Assembly: GCA_030549205.1 (NCBI GenBank)
Contig: JAUKTV010000002.1
Location: 1,674,001-1,738,000, forward strand
Direction: 5' to 3'
Source: Apiosordaria backusii
Taxonomy: Eukaryota; Ascomycota; Sordariomycetes; Sordariales; Lasiosphaeriaceae
Length of the DNA: 64,000 bases
The notes under the pieces were generated by a model. That model worked only from the letters and a program-made list of their open reading frames with translations, was not told the DNA's origin and ran no database searches. Shown one piece after another: positions 33,950 through 45,238 of this stretch. Each line of letters starts with the position of its first letter. The first letter of the stretch is position 1. The position numbers and the translations under genes are program-made.

Positions 33950-34522
33950 TTACAACACAGCAGCGATGACACCAACAACCACACCGGCTACAGCCATGGC
34001 CAAACCCGTGCTCACGCCCCGAGGAGCGGCACTTTTCTTCACGACTTCCTCTGCCGCCTTGTCCCACTTCTCGAGATACTGCGAGACAAATTCCTTCGAG
34101 TCCTTCGGTACGTTTTTGTCATACCTACTATCGGTCAATATACCTGTCTATCACATCGTTAGGTAGACAGAAGCGGGGGAGACAAACCATTCTTGAGTCA
34201 CAACCTCTTTCCATTGCCAGTCACCAGTCAACATGGCCTGCATAGCAGAGACGGGGTTAGGTGCATGCGTCACAGCGGAAATGATGTCCGAAGTAACAGA
34301 AGGGAACTTGTCATCGTGGACGAAGGAGCTTTGGACGCTGTAAAGAGTAGTAGCCAATGGCGTGATGAATGGCGACACCTCTGAGGGAATGGGAGACGGC
34401 GAGTAGATAGCAGAGACAAACTCATTCGCATCAACAGAGGTAGGCCAAGCGATTTGGTTGCTGTCGTCAGCAGCGGAGACCAGGGCGGCGCCACCAATGG
34501 CTAGGAGTGTTGAGAGCTTCAT
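33950..34522 (-). CDS. Small secreted, probably GPI-anchored protein (169 aa)
   Basis: Exons 34522-34188 and 34124-33950 join across a 63-nt intron (donor GTTTGT, acceptor AGTAG), rebuilding a Trp codon. Residues 1-17 are a signal peptide (MKLSTLLAIGGAALVSA). The middle has no cysteines and no recognised domain. The C-terminus is KKSAAPRG followed by a 19-residue hydrophobic stretch (STGLAMAVAGVVVGVIAAVL) that reaches the stop, the pattern of a GPI-attachment signal, although a plain membrane anchor is possible. A TATATA element lies about 85 nt upstream (34606-34612). The stop is 152 bp from the end of the convergent decarboxylase gene. Confidence 0.75.
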
Positions 34523-35372
34523 TTTGACGGGAGTATTTGTGATTGACAAGGAATGAAGAGACGGAGAACGGCGTCAAGATATGAAGAAGTGAATGGGACC
34601 AGCAAATATATAGTGGCAATAACCACCGAAATGGGTGGGTTTATGCAGGGACCGTGTGCTTGTGACTCCACACTCCAGGCCAGCCATGGAACGCAACGCC
34701 TCAGAGCCAAGTCTGAAAGTCCCCAGTATCCTTGTCCAGGTAGTGATGGTACAGTACCTTGACCAAGCAGTGTTGCCTAACCCGCTGTTGATTCCTGTGT
34801 GGCGCTTTGCTACCGGATACGATTGCCAGAGTTACAGCGGGCCGGTGCATGACAAGTTTTTTTCCTCGTTGCCAACAACTTATTTCCACAGCCCTGCCGA
34901 GGTTGCTCCACCACCAATGGAAGGCTGATTCGCTTTCAAGTCAATAAGCCCACTGTTGATCCCCTGTCTTCCTTCGCGAGGATTGTGCCGCCGGCGAGCA
35001 TGATGGCATTTACGATGAGTCCGAGGCCAGACGTTGATCGTAAAGAGTAGAAATACAGGTTATTTTATTCCGAACGTTTCAGGATTTGGGCCTCAAGAAG
35101 CTGTGGGTAGCCTGTCCCTTCTTGAGGTCACTGGTTTACTCGATGGCTTAAGGGCTGTGGTAACCTTCGCGCCACAAACCACACCCCACCACCAGTAGGT
35201 ACCCAACTCCTCAAGCCCCTCTACGTCAGAACATTCTCATTTCCTCTCTCCAAATTCCCCAAAGTGCCAGTTTTATCAATTCAACCTCGGTACATAAGGT
35301 ACATAGGTACAATGAGAAACAATCCCCTCAACCCTAACGCCACCCCTTTTCCACCCCTGAATTCAGTTCTTT
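34523..35372. other. Intergenic, 850 bp
   Basis: It carries the promoter of the small GPI-type gene and the 3' side of the GMC gene. A direct repeat GGTACATAAGGTACATAGGT and onward lies at 35289-35310. No gene was seen. Confidence 0.5.
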
Positions 35373-37436
35373 TCATCCACTAACCCCATACTCCCCCCTC
35401 ACAAAATCCCCCGCCCTTTCCGCTACCGCAATCACCAGGCTGTTTATCGTCCCCTGCGGCACCATCGGAAAAACACTCGCATCTACCACCCTCAACCCCG
35501 TAATCCCGTACACCTTAAACCTCTCATCCACCACTCCCCCCCTTGACCTCGGCATCATCGCGCACGTCCCAGAGTGGTGATACGCCAGTAGCATATACTC
35601 TCTGATATAATCATCTACATTGTCTTTTGTTATCTCTTTTGCTGGGTATCCCGGTTGGAAGACCTTGCCTCCCCCTACAAGGAGATCAGATAACGGCGGG
35701 GTGGAGGCTACTTTTTGAAGGTGGAGTGCTCCGAGACGGGTCAGGTGGCGGTCAATGGGGTGGGAGAGGTATTTCGGGTTGATGATAGGGGGTGTGGTGG
35801 GGGAAGAGGAAGAGATGTGAACGCTGCCGCGGGAGAATGGTTGCTGGAGCAGGGTGAGCAGGGTGTAGTATTTGCCTGTGTCCCGGTCGTTTTTGGAGGT
35901 GGATGGGGAGGCGGAGAAGGCGAGCTTGCTGCTGTTGTAGTGCCAGGGGGAGACACCTCCCGCGAGGGAGATTTCGTGGGCGGAGGCCGTGGTGTTGGAT
36001 TTGAGGGAGGCGAGCAGGAGGTTGTGCTGGGCTTGGAGGCCGGGGCTGGTTTCCACTTTGGGGAGTGGAGGGAGCGAGGAGATGGAACCGCCTAGGTGAG
36101 TGAGGGAGAGGAGGGCTGAGCTGGCGTTTACGACGGTTAGAGGGCCGGTGCGGGTGGTGAGGTATTTGTCTAGGGCTGTTTGAAAGACGGTAGAGTTGGC
36201 AAAATCTTCTGCTGTGGTGAGATGGGGCTTGGCCATGAACCTGTCCTTGTCAACATGGCGAGTGTGAGGGTGCAAAAGAGACTGTACTCACCCTAGCGGC
36301 AACATGAGATGGTTCTGGTAGTTCTCCCCAACAAAGCCGTTATTAACCACCACCTTAATGCCCAGTTTGTTCAGCAATTTAGGGCTGCCAATCCCCGATA
36401 GTTCAAGCAGCTTGGGAGACTCAATCGCTCCGGCTGATAGGATGACCTCTTTGCTCACCCACACGTCATATTTGGCACCATCCTTTACATACTCCACTCC
36501 GGTAGCGGTGGGTAGAGCTCCTTGCTTCCTGATATCAGTGTGAATCTTCGTCACCAGAGCTCCAGTGATGACCTTGAGGTTTTTCCTTCCCTTTGCCGGC
36601 AAGTAGTACTTGTTACCCGGATAACTCCGTTCCTTTGTTTTTGCATCAATGTTGAACGGGTTGGCGAAACCTCCCAAAGCCTTCCCACCTCTCGGGTCTC
36701 CATTGACCCCCAGCCCCAAATTCTTGTACGTCTTAGACCACGTCTGTTGAAATGGACCGTAGACTTCAGGGAAGGTGTTCACAATTGGACCCTTCTTCCC
36801 ACGTAGACTGTCATCAAGGTAGTTGATCCCCAAGTCGTGCTGGACTTTCTTTGATGGCGTAACAAACTGCTCCGACTTCTTGTAATAGGGCTGTAGCTGT
36901 TTCCAGGACCAGTTCTTGTTCCCCAGCTCACCCCACATATCAATGTCTCTGGTAGAAGCATGAGTCCAGAGCATGAAGTTGATTGAGCTTCCGCCTCCGA
37001 GGCCCTTGCCAGCCATGACGGAGTGAGAGTGGTCGTTGAGGTATGGCTGTAGCAAAACTGTCAGCTGAATGTTCACGAAGGGCAGCAAGAAGGGAGTCTG
37101 CGTACCTGCGGAACATTGAAATACTCCCAATGGTACTCCAAATCACCGTACATGGATCCGAATATTCCTGGACAAATGACTTTGATATCTTGTGTGTGGT
37201 CATTACCGGCTTCAAGTACCAAAATGTTGAAAGTTGGGACCTCAGATAGACGCGCTGCTAAGGTGAGACCGGCTGTTCCGCCGCCAACAATTCTATGGTT
37301 TGGTGTCAGTCGTGCGTTGCATCAGGTACCTGAGGTGAGAACAAAGAAACAGAGTAGCTTACACGAAATCCCACTGTTGCTCTTGTGCAAAGGCAGCAGT
37401 GAGAAAAAGGCAATATGTCAGGACTTTGTTCAACAT
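35373..37436 (-). CDS. Secreted GMC-family FAD oxidoreductase
   Basis: Four exons (37436-37363, 37292-37106, 37046-36292, 36240-35373) encode 627 aa. A signal peptide (MLNKVLTYCLFLTAAFAQ) precedes the dinucleotide-binding motif WDFVIVGGGTAGLTLAARL, which is split by intron 1. GMC signature 1 is GKGLGGGSSINFMLWTHAS and signature 2 is GAIESPKLLELSGIG. The C-terminal catalytic region shows YHHSGTCAMM (active-site His) and the second conserved position in PQGTINSLVIAVAERAGDF, where Asn occupies the His/Asn site. The family oxidises alcohols or sugars, giving H2O2 or passing electrons to quinones. Substrate is not assignable. It lies 300 bp downstream of a UstYa-family gene on the same strand. Confidence 0.93.
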
Positions 37437-37736
37437 CTTATCCTCTTTGAAAATGTCACCTGCTGTTGGGTAAGAAGCTGGTGTCGTGAGCTCCAGCCGT
37501 CACTCAGGAGTTATATGCAAAGCTGACGGCATAAGCCCAATACACCCCCATCTCCGAAGCTGACCTCGTGTCTCATCGAAGCTAGGTACACCGCATACAA
37601 TATCGGAATTTACATCGGAGCGGCTGATCCCTGCAGGGTTCTTGTCCCCTTCCGGCGTTTTCTGAGGGCTCGTACGACCCCGCCAAGAACGCTAATGTAT
37701 GTACAGTACCTACAGTAGTATACGCCCCCAGCTTGG
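37437..37736. other. Spacer between UstYa-like and GMC genes
   Basis: A 300-bp region forming the 5' side of the GMC gene. It includes the repeated GTACAGTACCTACAGTA sequence near 37698-37715. No gene. Confidence 0.5.
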
Positions 37737-38685
37737 CTATCTCAAACCCCCCCTCTCATCACTCACCCTCCTCCCCTCCACCCACTCCCTGATCCCCTCA
37801 TAGTCCTTACACATATGCACAACCCCCATCCCATCCGTCTCCACTTTCGTTCCCTCCGAATCCGGGTTTTGACCCTCGAGCGCAGTGTCCCCGCAGCACA
37901 TGAGGCTTTGTCGCAAGTACCCGAAGCAGTGGTTGATGTGTTGATGATGTCCATCCCTCTTGTTGATGTTACCTTCGACGAGGGTGTTGTAGCTTGTCAT
38001 GATCATTTGTAGACAGTGAAGCTGGTGGAAAACGGCAACGGAATAGACTTGCTGGTTCTTGTACTGCATAGGAGGGGGAAGGCGGAGCTTGAGTGATGGG
38101 TTGAAGTCGGGTGGGGTAGTGATGAAGCCGTTGCCTAGGGGGAAGGCAGAGAACCATTCGGGGGAGGATGTAGTGTTAGGTGAGGGTGATGAGTGATCCG
38201 ATGGGTCGGGGTGGAAGGTTTGAGGGCGTAGGGGGACTGATGGTTGTTAGAGGTTTGTATTGAGAGTATGAAGGAAAAAGAAAAAGAGCCGTACAATCCG
38301 GCACCAGGCCATTAATATCGGAGGCGAGGTGTACAGCGGTCCACGTTCCGCTGCTACTGTGAGATACACATTCAGTAGCCGCCTGAGACTGGGAGTATGC
38401 GACGATTCCCCATGTGGCGCAGGCGCAAATGAGAATGATGAAGAAGGCGAGTAAATACAAGGTTACCGCCAGGAGCCGTGATCGTCTTGCTGGCTTTTCG
38501 TGCTGTTGTGTCGTGTCATCTCTCCACTCTTGCGTTGTTGTTAGACTGCGAGGAGACTTCTCCCAGTCATGCAACAAGCCCAACCCTTCACCATGTAACT
38601 TGGGGATGGCATGTGCCGTAGAAGGGCTGGTTGGGGACGCAGCGAATGTGGTGGTGCTGTCAAGGCTGTATCTTGACGACCCCAT
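37737..38685 (-). CDS. UstYa-family (DUF3328) oxidase-like protein
   Basis: Exons 38685-38295 and 38236-37737 join across a 58-nt intron (donor GTACGG, branch CTAAC, acceptor ATCAG), encoding 296 aa. A cytoplasmic N-terminus of about 70 residues precedes one membrane anchor (LLAVTLYLLAFFIILICACA). The luminal domain carries both diagnostic motifs: VAVFHQLHCLQMI (HxxHC) and NHCFGYLRQSLMC (HC...YLRQ). In characterised fungal clusters, UstYa proteins catalyse oxidative cyclisation or dehydrogenation of RiPP and other metabolites. Here only the tandem GMC oxidoreductase is a plausible partner; no RiPP-type precursor with Kex2-spaced repeats was found nearby. Confidence 0.9.
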
Positions 38686-39641
38686 GGTGAGCTTGAGTTT
38701 TTAAAAAGAGAACAAAAATCCACATTAAGAAAGAAGAAGAGAAATGGAACCCCCAGCGCTGACCATGCTGAATACCCAAGGGTGACCTTCTTAAGCATAG
38801 GCCTTAGGCCTTAACAAATAGGGGTCAGGGGTTCGGGGTGGCCAAGTTCCGCAGTGAAAGGACATGCCATCCGATGTTCTGACCTAACGGAGGGCGGCAA
38901 CCATTCAAGAACAAAGAGCCCCAGGTGCTTGGGCGCATCGTTTTGCAAAGAAGAGCGTCTGGGGCAAAGCTTGGCATGTGGGTTGCCGCGTGGAGATGCC
39001 GTCCTGAACAATGAACAACGTCGATCATTGCCAGGCCCCATAAAACTTAACAAACAGCTATTCTGTACTCTGCCGTCTTACCTGAAGATCGCCACCCATT
39101 CTTTTATGATGCTTTGTGTATGAGGTTATCATGAGCTCCATCCTGCCACGGCCAGCTCTTTTCTTTGACTCTACGTGGATGGAACGTTCCGCTATTGGAA
39201 GCATGCATTTGGTTTGAGCTTCTTTGGCCTTTAAATGTATCAATGAGATGTATACTGCTGAAATTCCATGTGCCGCTGTTCCTGCGTATAATCAGGAATG
39301 TATCGCTTCTCTATGTGTTTGTCATGCCTAGGTACCTACCTCAGGTAGCTAGCTACCTTAGGTACTTATGTACAGTACAAAAGAAACTACGTCCTTCATC
39401 CATGGGATTTGATCGGACTTCCCAAACATAACTTCACACTCCCACAAGTAAGTTGAAGTGATGTCTGAATACTCAGTGGAGGTTCAATACGTCCCAAACT
39501 TTTGATGAGATATCCGCGGCGTTGCGATTGCAACGGATCCACTTAGACCTGCCCATGCCCAATCAACTTTAGACCCTTTATCATCTATCAGTTAGGTACA
39601 CCGCTCATTGCTGCTCTGAGCCCACACATAGTACCACAGAG
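38686..39641. other. Intergenic, 956 bp
   Basis: Divergent upstream region between the UstYa-like gene and the first F-box gene. A dense palindromic cluster, CCTAGGTACCTACCTCAGGT and onward, lies at 39328-39376. No gene was seen. Confidence 0.5.
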
Positions 39642-41526
39642 ATGTCATCAAAAAGTCAGCTCATCGTCCACGGATACAACAAAGCATACATAATGCTTGG
39701 CAAAGAAACCAACAATAGCCAGGCCGCTCTTGATGGTCCCGGCTTGGTAGGCCTTGCGAGTGGCTCGCTGAAGCTGACTGGCCTGCCAGTCGAGATCCTC
39801 TACGAGATTTTCCGCTACTTCAACCCCCATTCTCATACACCTTCAAAATGGCATCAGTGCTTGGCTTGCCAGCGGGGTCAACGTTTCGGTCCAAGTCCGT
39901 ACGAGTTCAAGATGATATGCAACCTTCGTCTTGTCTGCCGACTCTTTTGCGATATGGTTTCCCCGCTTCTACTGCATGTCGTGCACATTGAGATCAGTCA
40001 AGCCTCGCTCGATGGTTTGGGGCCAATTCTAAGAAATCCCGGAATAGCAGCCGGTGTCCGTACGTCAATCAACCTGACCATCTGGCTCTTTGATTCTTGG
40101 CTACCTGCTTCTCGCTAACGAAATTCTTGCAGGTTGTGTCAAGGTCAAAATGGATTATCGTCCTAAAGCTATGGTAGAAAGCTTAGAGCTCTTTACCAAG
40201 AACCGACTTAAGCTGTTGTGTGATGAGGCTGAATCATGGATGAATAACCTCGAAGAACTTGAGCAATGGGGCATAGATGCGGGTCCCGAGGAAGAACTGT
40301 GGGAGACGGGTTATCCTCGGAGATATAGAGATATCGAGGCGTCCTGGGAAGCTGCTGCAGCCAGGAAAGATTCGCAGGAACCCCCAGAAACCGACCAATA
40401 CACATCGATTCTGCTGCGCGGCCACGAGGAATTTCGGCGTCTTTACGAAGAACAACTTCAGCTAATCACCAGCGGATCATTCGCACAGGCTGTGGCGTCT
40501 GCCATCAAGCATATGCCCCTTTTTGAGAGTCTCGTATTCTACAACGGAAACGCTCAGGACGCCCAGGACGACCAAGTCACGAACCGCAAGATATAAAGAT
40601 ACCGGAGGCTAATCATCGGGAACAACGAAGACAATGGGAAATTTGTGCCGACTCGACTCCTCAATACAGACGCTCTCGCAACATGGCTTCCATCACAGCT
40701 CGACTGGGAGACAATTGAGCTCTACTCTTACGGTCCACATCAAAACCATCACTTTCCAGCCAGGCTCCATACCGAATTACCCATTGCCATTCATCACGCG
40801 GGAGTCGGTTCTCGCCTTGGAACGCTGGTCATCATGAGATTCCCTTACTCAAAAGAGTTTCACATGATGCCGCCAACATCAAACCGTCAATGCGGGGACA
40901 ACTGGCAGATCTCGATCTGGAACGACCTCCGCAAGGCGTGTCAGTCTCTGGAGAACATACGTCTCGAAAGTCTATTTTACTGCAATTCTGTGCATACTCC
41001 CACAACTACCGAGGAGAAACAGTGGACTGACAACTTTATGACATGTGTGGTCTCCAGTCCACAGCTTCGATTTCTCGACCTCAACCTCGGACTTCACCCC
41101 CACCACATGGTCTATAGAAATGTCCTACTAGACCCATACTCACTAGGCTCCGCGGCAGCAAAATTTCCAACATTCCCTCTCCTGGAGAAAGTAACTCTCC
41201 ACGGCATCAAGATGAACCAGCAGGAAGCTGAGGCGTTTTGTCAAAAAATAGGACAAGGCCTGAAACTCTTCTGGGCTGACATGACGTTGGAAAGTGGAAG
41301 CTGGGTCAGGACGCTGGAAATTCTGCGTGATAGGTTGGCGCACCGAAGCCATGATGGTTTAATCAATGTCTTCCTTAACTTGAAGGGCGGTGACATGCAC
41401 GAGCATACACGGAAGTATGTTCGGATCATGTATGAGGTGTCATGGCGCCGCCCACCTATCCTCAGTGACATGGAGAAGTATTTGACTGGTGAAAGGGATG
41501 ACAACCCTTTGACTTCGGTTGAGTAA
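39642..41526 (+). CDS. F-box protein with an internal in-frame stop (or unrecognised intron)
   Basis: Exon 1 is 39642-40059 and exon 2 begins at 40133 (73-nt intron, donor GTACGT, branch CTAAC, acceptor TGCAG). The F-box is LTGLPVEILYEIFRYFNP near residues 46-63, followed by a C-x2-C pair (CLACQRGQ) and ICNLRLVCRLFCDMVSPLL. A TAA at 40594-40596 stops the frame after 293 aa. The same frame then continues open for 309 codons to 41526 with LRR-like text (PQLRFLDLNLGL, FPLLEKVTLHGIKM). A phase-consistent intron 40529-40630 would remove the stop but needs a weak GTCTCG donor. F-box proteins recruit substrates to SCF ubiquitin ligases. Either a nonsense allele or a missed intron is possible. Confidence 0.7.
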
Positions 41527-41913
41527 CCCTACCGTATCTATTTAAAGCGGCAACACCTATCTTGATGGTGACAGTTGTGTATTGCACATAAATTGTGAGG
41601 GCCACCCATATAAGGTAATCGCTGCTCAGAAATCACAATACGGTCAAGCCCCGTGACCATGAGTTAGGCATTAAGTAGGTCTATCCATTTAATCTCCAAC
41701 ATGGGCTGGTAGACGGGCGACAAGCGCGTCGTTCTTGACCTGGCAGCTGAAATTTTAGCGCCAAAGCCCCAGGCACGGCGTCGCTTTCCGCAGGCAGCAG
41801 CTGACTTCGGAGGCACGGTCTCCGTTTACGGCCGCTGTGGATGGAACCCCGGAAACCTTTCAACCAGCATCTCACCAGATCTTCAGCTACACTCCGCACA
41901 CCCTCGAGCAACA
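41527..41913. other. Spacer between the two F-box genes
   Basis: 387 bp; 3' end of the first and promoter of the second F-box gene. No gene or notable repeat seen. Confidence 0.5.
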
Positions 41914-43317
41914 ATGGAATCCAAGACTCACTCTGGCATTACTCGCCTGCCCGTCGAGCTCATCCAACACGTATGCTCGTTTCTGCGTCCCACCTGTGTC
42001 CCCGGTCAACACCCATATCCATGCCAAAAATGCGCCCGCCGACGGCCCGGTTGTTCCAATTGGTATCGAGGTCAGATCGACGTGTCCCGGTTCTCGCGCA
42101 CCTGCAAGAGACTCCGCGACATTGTCCAACCACTCGTTTTCCTCTGCTGCTCTGAACACGGCGCACAAAGGTTCGGACAGGTCCGCCGGTTGGTGCGCCT
42201 CGCGCGAACCCTCATATCCCGGCCCGATCTCGGCCAGCACATGCGATTCCTCATGCTCTGCGACGTTGAGCCACTCGAATCGCCCTCAGACAGGCAATTT
42301 GTGCAAGACTCCATCACCAACCTAGGCCTCCCACCCGTCCCGGACAGTTGGAACACAGATGGCGAACCAGAATACCGCCTGCTCCCGCTCGAACTAGTCC
42401 TCGCCCATACCCCCAACCTGACATACCTCCATCTGCCGCTTGATTACGACTGGCAACTCAACCTCCTCTCCCAGCTTCCCGCTGACAAGTTCTCCCTCCA
42501 TCAACTCCACACCCTAGAGGTATTCCACTACTTCATCGCCGGCGACAGATTTGACATCTCCATGTCCGCCGTCGAGACCATCCTCTCCGCCGCGCCAAAT
42601 CTACATTCTCTATCCCTCCCCTCGCCAAACGACAATATCAACTTGACTGCGCCCCTGACCAACCTCCGCCGGTTGGATCTGCAGGAGAGCAACTACATCA
42701 GCCCGAAATGCCTCACCACCCTCCTTGCTTCAGCCCCAGAACTGGAGGCGTTAGCCCTGCACTGGGACGCGTTAGGTGACGCGTATGATGACTGTGATGA
42801 CAGGCGGGTGGTCGACGCATGGAACGCGATCGAGCAACGAAAGGACAGTTTGAGGGAGCTGAGGTTGGATATAAGAAGTGATACCGAGCTTGGGGAGGGC
42901 GAGAGGGATGGCTTGAAAGATTTTGAGAGGTTGGAGGTGTTGAAGGTGGATGGCCGTTCGCTTAGTGTTTTGAGAGCTGCGTGGAAAAGGAGGAACCGGC
43001 ACGCAAAGATGGATAGTTTCTTGTCGGCGTTCTTCCCACCAGACATAAGAGAGGTCACGCTTTGGGATCTGGATGGGGTTGAAATGTATGAGGCGATGAC
43101 GAGGTTTGCGAGGGTGGTGGCGGTGAGGAGGTACCCGAAGCTGGAGACGGTGCTGTTGGCGCCGAGGGAGGCGCTGTCGAAGCGGCATGAGTTTGATGAG
43201 TGGCATAATCTCTTGGAGTGGCCTGCTATTGAGGATGAGTTGGAAGGGGAGTTTAGTAAGGGGGGAGTGAGGTTTAAGCTAAGCTACAAGATTCAGGGGT
43301 GGTGTGGTTTGGAGTAG
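41914..43317 (+). CDS. F-box/LRR-like protein (467 aa)
   Basis: A single exon from ATG at 41914. The F-box is at residues ~8-27 (ITRLPVELIQHVCSFLRP) with an insertion holding two Cys pairs (YPCQKCARRRPGC) before the second F-box helix (VSRFSRTCKRLRDIVQPLVF). From ~150 to 450 there are irregular leucine-rich repeats (TPNLTYLHLPLDYDW, APNLHSLSLPS, LTNLRRLDLQES, APELEALALHWDAL, FERLEVLKVDG). Expected role: substrate receptor of an SCF E3 ligase, by family knowledge. It follows another F-box gene in the same orientation with a comparable Cys insertion, suggesting distant tandem paralogues. Confidence 0.88.
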   Translation: MESKTHSGITRLPVELIQHVCSFLRPTCVPGQHPYPCQKCARRRPGCSNWYRGQIDVSRFSRTCKRLRDIVQPLVFLCCSEHGAQRFGQVRRLVRLARTLISRPDLGQHMRFLMLCDVEPLESPSDRQFVQDSITNLGLPPVPDSWNTDGEPEYRLLPLELVLAHTPNLTYLHLPLDYDWQLNLLSQLPADKFSLHQLHTLEVFHYFIAGDRFDISMSAVETILSAAPNLHSLSLPSPNDNINLTAPLTNLRRLDLQESNYISPKCLTTLLASAPELEALALHWDALGDAYDDCDDRRVVDAWNAIEQRKDSLRELRLDIRSDTELGEGERDGLKDFERLEVLKVDGRSLSVLRAAWKRRNRHAKMDSFLSAFFPPDIREVTLWDLDGVEMYEAMTRFARVVAVRRYPKLETVLLAPREALSKRHEFDEWHNLLEWPAIEDELEGEFSKGGVRFKLSYKIQGWCGLE

Positions 43318-43585
43318 GTGATTCATCTGTACACAACAAGCCGAGGGTCTAAAGTTGACGACAAAACCCTAACACAGATCGAGCTTTTCTACGGTAGTGG
43401 GAAAATGAGGTAAGGTAAGTCATGGATTCAAGACTAGAGAAATATAACAACTTTGTGTCTTGTAAGATATTCATATTTGCCACGAACATGCAAGAATGAT
43501 CCTCTCCGGGTCCAGTTTCAAGGTCACAGTTTGTTTACATACCTAGGCGTTGCCTTATCCATCACAACCAATCTTAGCTTCACCT

Positions 43586-45238
43586 TTACATTTCGGCTTT
43601 CTCAGAAAATCTCTCCGTAATCCTCATCCACAGTCCTCTTTGTATCAAAAGTCCGTATTCCTTCTCTTTGATCATGCTCTTGGGATCTGCCGACTCAAAG
43701 TCGAAGCGGCGAAGCAGCTATTATGATCAGCAAGGACATTAAGGCGCCCGGGATATCCGGAAGACTTACCTCAACAATGACCTTGTTGAGCTCCATAAAG
43801 GCCACCGGCTTGCCCAAACAAACCCATCGACCATACCCAAAGATCATCTCTACCGTGCTTGTCATCTTCTGCTTGCGGACCGGGTCAGCCACGAGCCATC
43901 TCTCAGGCCGAAACACGTCAGAATCCTCGCCAAAGAGGATCTTGTCCCGCTGCATCGCCCAGGCATTCTGCCCAACCCTTGTGCCACCAGGTACGAACTG
44001 GCCATTGATGTAGTCTCCTTGAGGGGGAACTTCCTTGAGAAGCAGAGCCATAATAGGAGGCTGCATCCGAAGCGTTTCGTAAATCACAGCCTATCACCAC
44101 GGTCAACTATCAAAGTCTTTCTGGATGCAGATTCTAGCGTTATACATACCTGCAACAACTCAAACCTCTTCCCCTCCTCATTCGTAATCGGGCTCGAAAT
44201 CCTCCCCTCCCTAACCCTCTCATCAATCTCTTTCTGCAATCTCAAATAAACCCTCCTCGACGAAGCCAAATACATAATCACCCCCCTCACCGCAACAGCC
44301 GTGGTATCGCTCCCCGCCACGATCTGAAACGGAACCTCCACCTCGCACTCCCGTTGCGTGACCCCATGTCTCACAAACGCGCCCAGCATATCCCTCTTAT
44401 CCTTCGCTCCGGGGGCGAACCTCTCGGCAACAATCTCCTCGGCCATTTTCATTATCCCCCCTAACCCCCTCCCCGACTTTTTCTCAGGTCCTAACAAGGC
44501 CAATACATATTTATTCGTGAAGATCTTACCAATGACAGGCCAGTCGCTCATCAGCGACAACCACGCGCTCTGGTCATTAATCGTCTTGATCCAGTTATAC
44601 ATATCCTCGTCCCGGTCTAGATACCCAAACTCCCTCCCATACGCCACCTTGGTTATCACATCAAGTGTAAAATACTGCGATACAATCGCGAAATCAATTT
44701 TTCTCGTTACGTGCTCCGTCGACAATCCCCTCTTTCGAATATGGGCAATCATCTTGGTGATAATACACTCAATATCTGCCTCTAACGTCGGCACCTCTTT
44801 CGCGTTGTACCCATTTGCCAGTTTTAATCGCAAGGAGGTATGAGTGGCGTTGTCGGTGCAGACAAATAGATTCGCGCCCCAGGGGTCGAGACGGAGGGGC
44901 GTGTACCAGCTTGAGCGGCGGTACTCGGTGCGGACGCTGTTCATTTGGCGGATGAAGTCCGGGTCGGAGGAGAGGAGCTCGTTGGGGGCGATGCGGATGA
45001 GGGAGGAGCGGTATTTTGAGGGGAGGGCGCCGTAGACGTGGGCTTGGTGGGTGGTAGACCAGGCGTAGATTTTGTAGAGGTTGGTGAACTTGGCGAGGAA
45101 GGGGCCGGGGATGTGGGAGAGGGGGCGGTAGGAGAGGTAGTGCCAGAGTATGAAGAGGAGGAGGGTGGTGATGATGAGGAAGGGCTGGAGGTGAGGGCTG
45201 GAGAGGGCTGTGTTGAGGGCGGAGGATATGGGTGACAT
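43586..45238 (-). CDS. Cytochrome P450 monooxygenase
   Basis: Exons 45238-44150, 44090-43770 and 43717-43586 encode 513 aa. The ATG at 45238 (MSPISSALNTALSS) precedes a membrane anchor (FLIITTLLLFILWHYLSY) and the Pro-rich hinge (SHIPGPFLAKF). The I-helix is VAGSDTTAVAVR, the K-helix ExxR is ETLRMQ, the PERF motif is FRPERWL, and the heme-binding loop is FGYGRWVCLGKPVAFMELNK with the Cys ligand. It is a microsomal class II P450 needing NADPH-P450 reductase. No biosynthetic core enzyme lies next to it, so its substrate is unknown. Confidence 0.94.

Noticed and set aside
33950..34522. RiPP precursor for the nearby UstYa protein
   Set aside because: It has a signal peptide but no repeated core peptides and no Kex2 KR/RR-spaced units; the C-terminus looks like a GPI signal.
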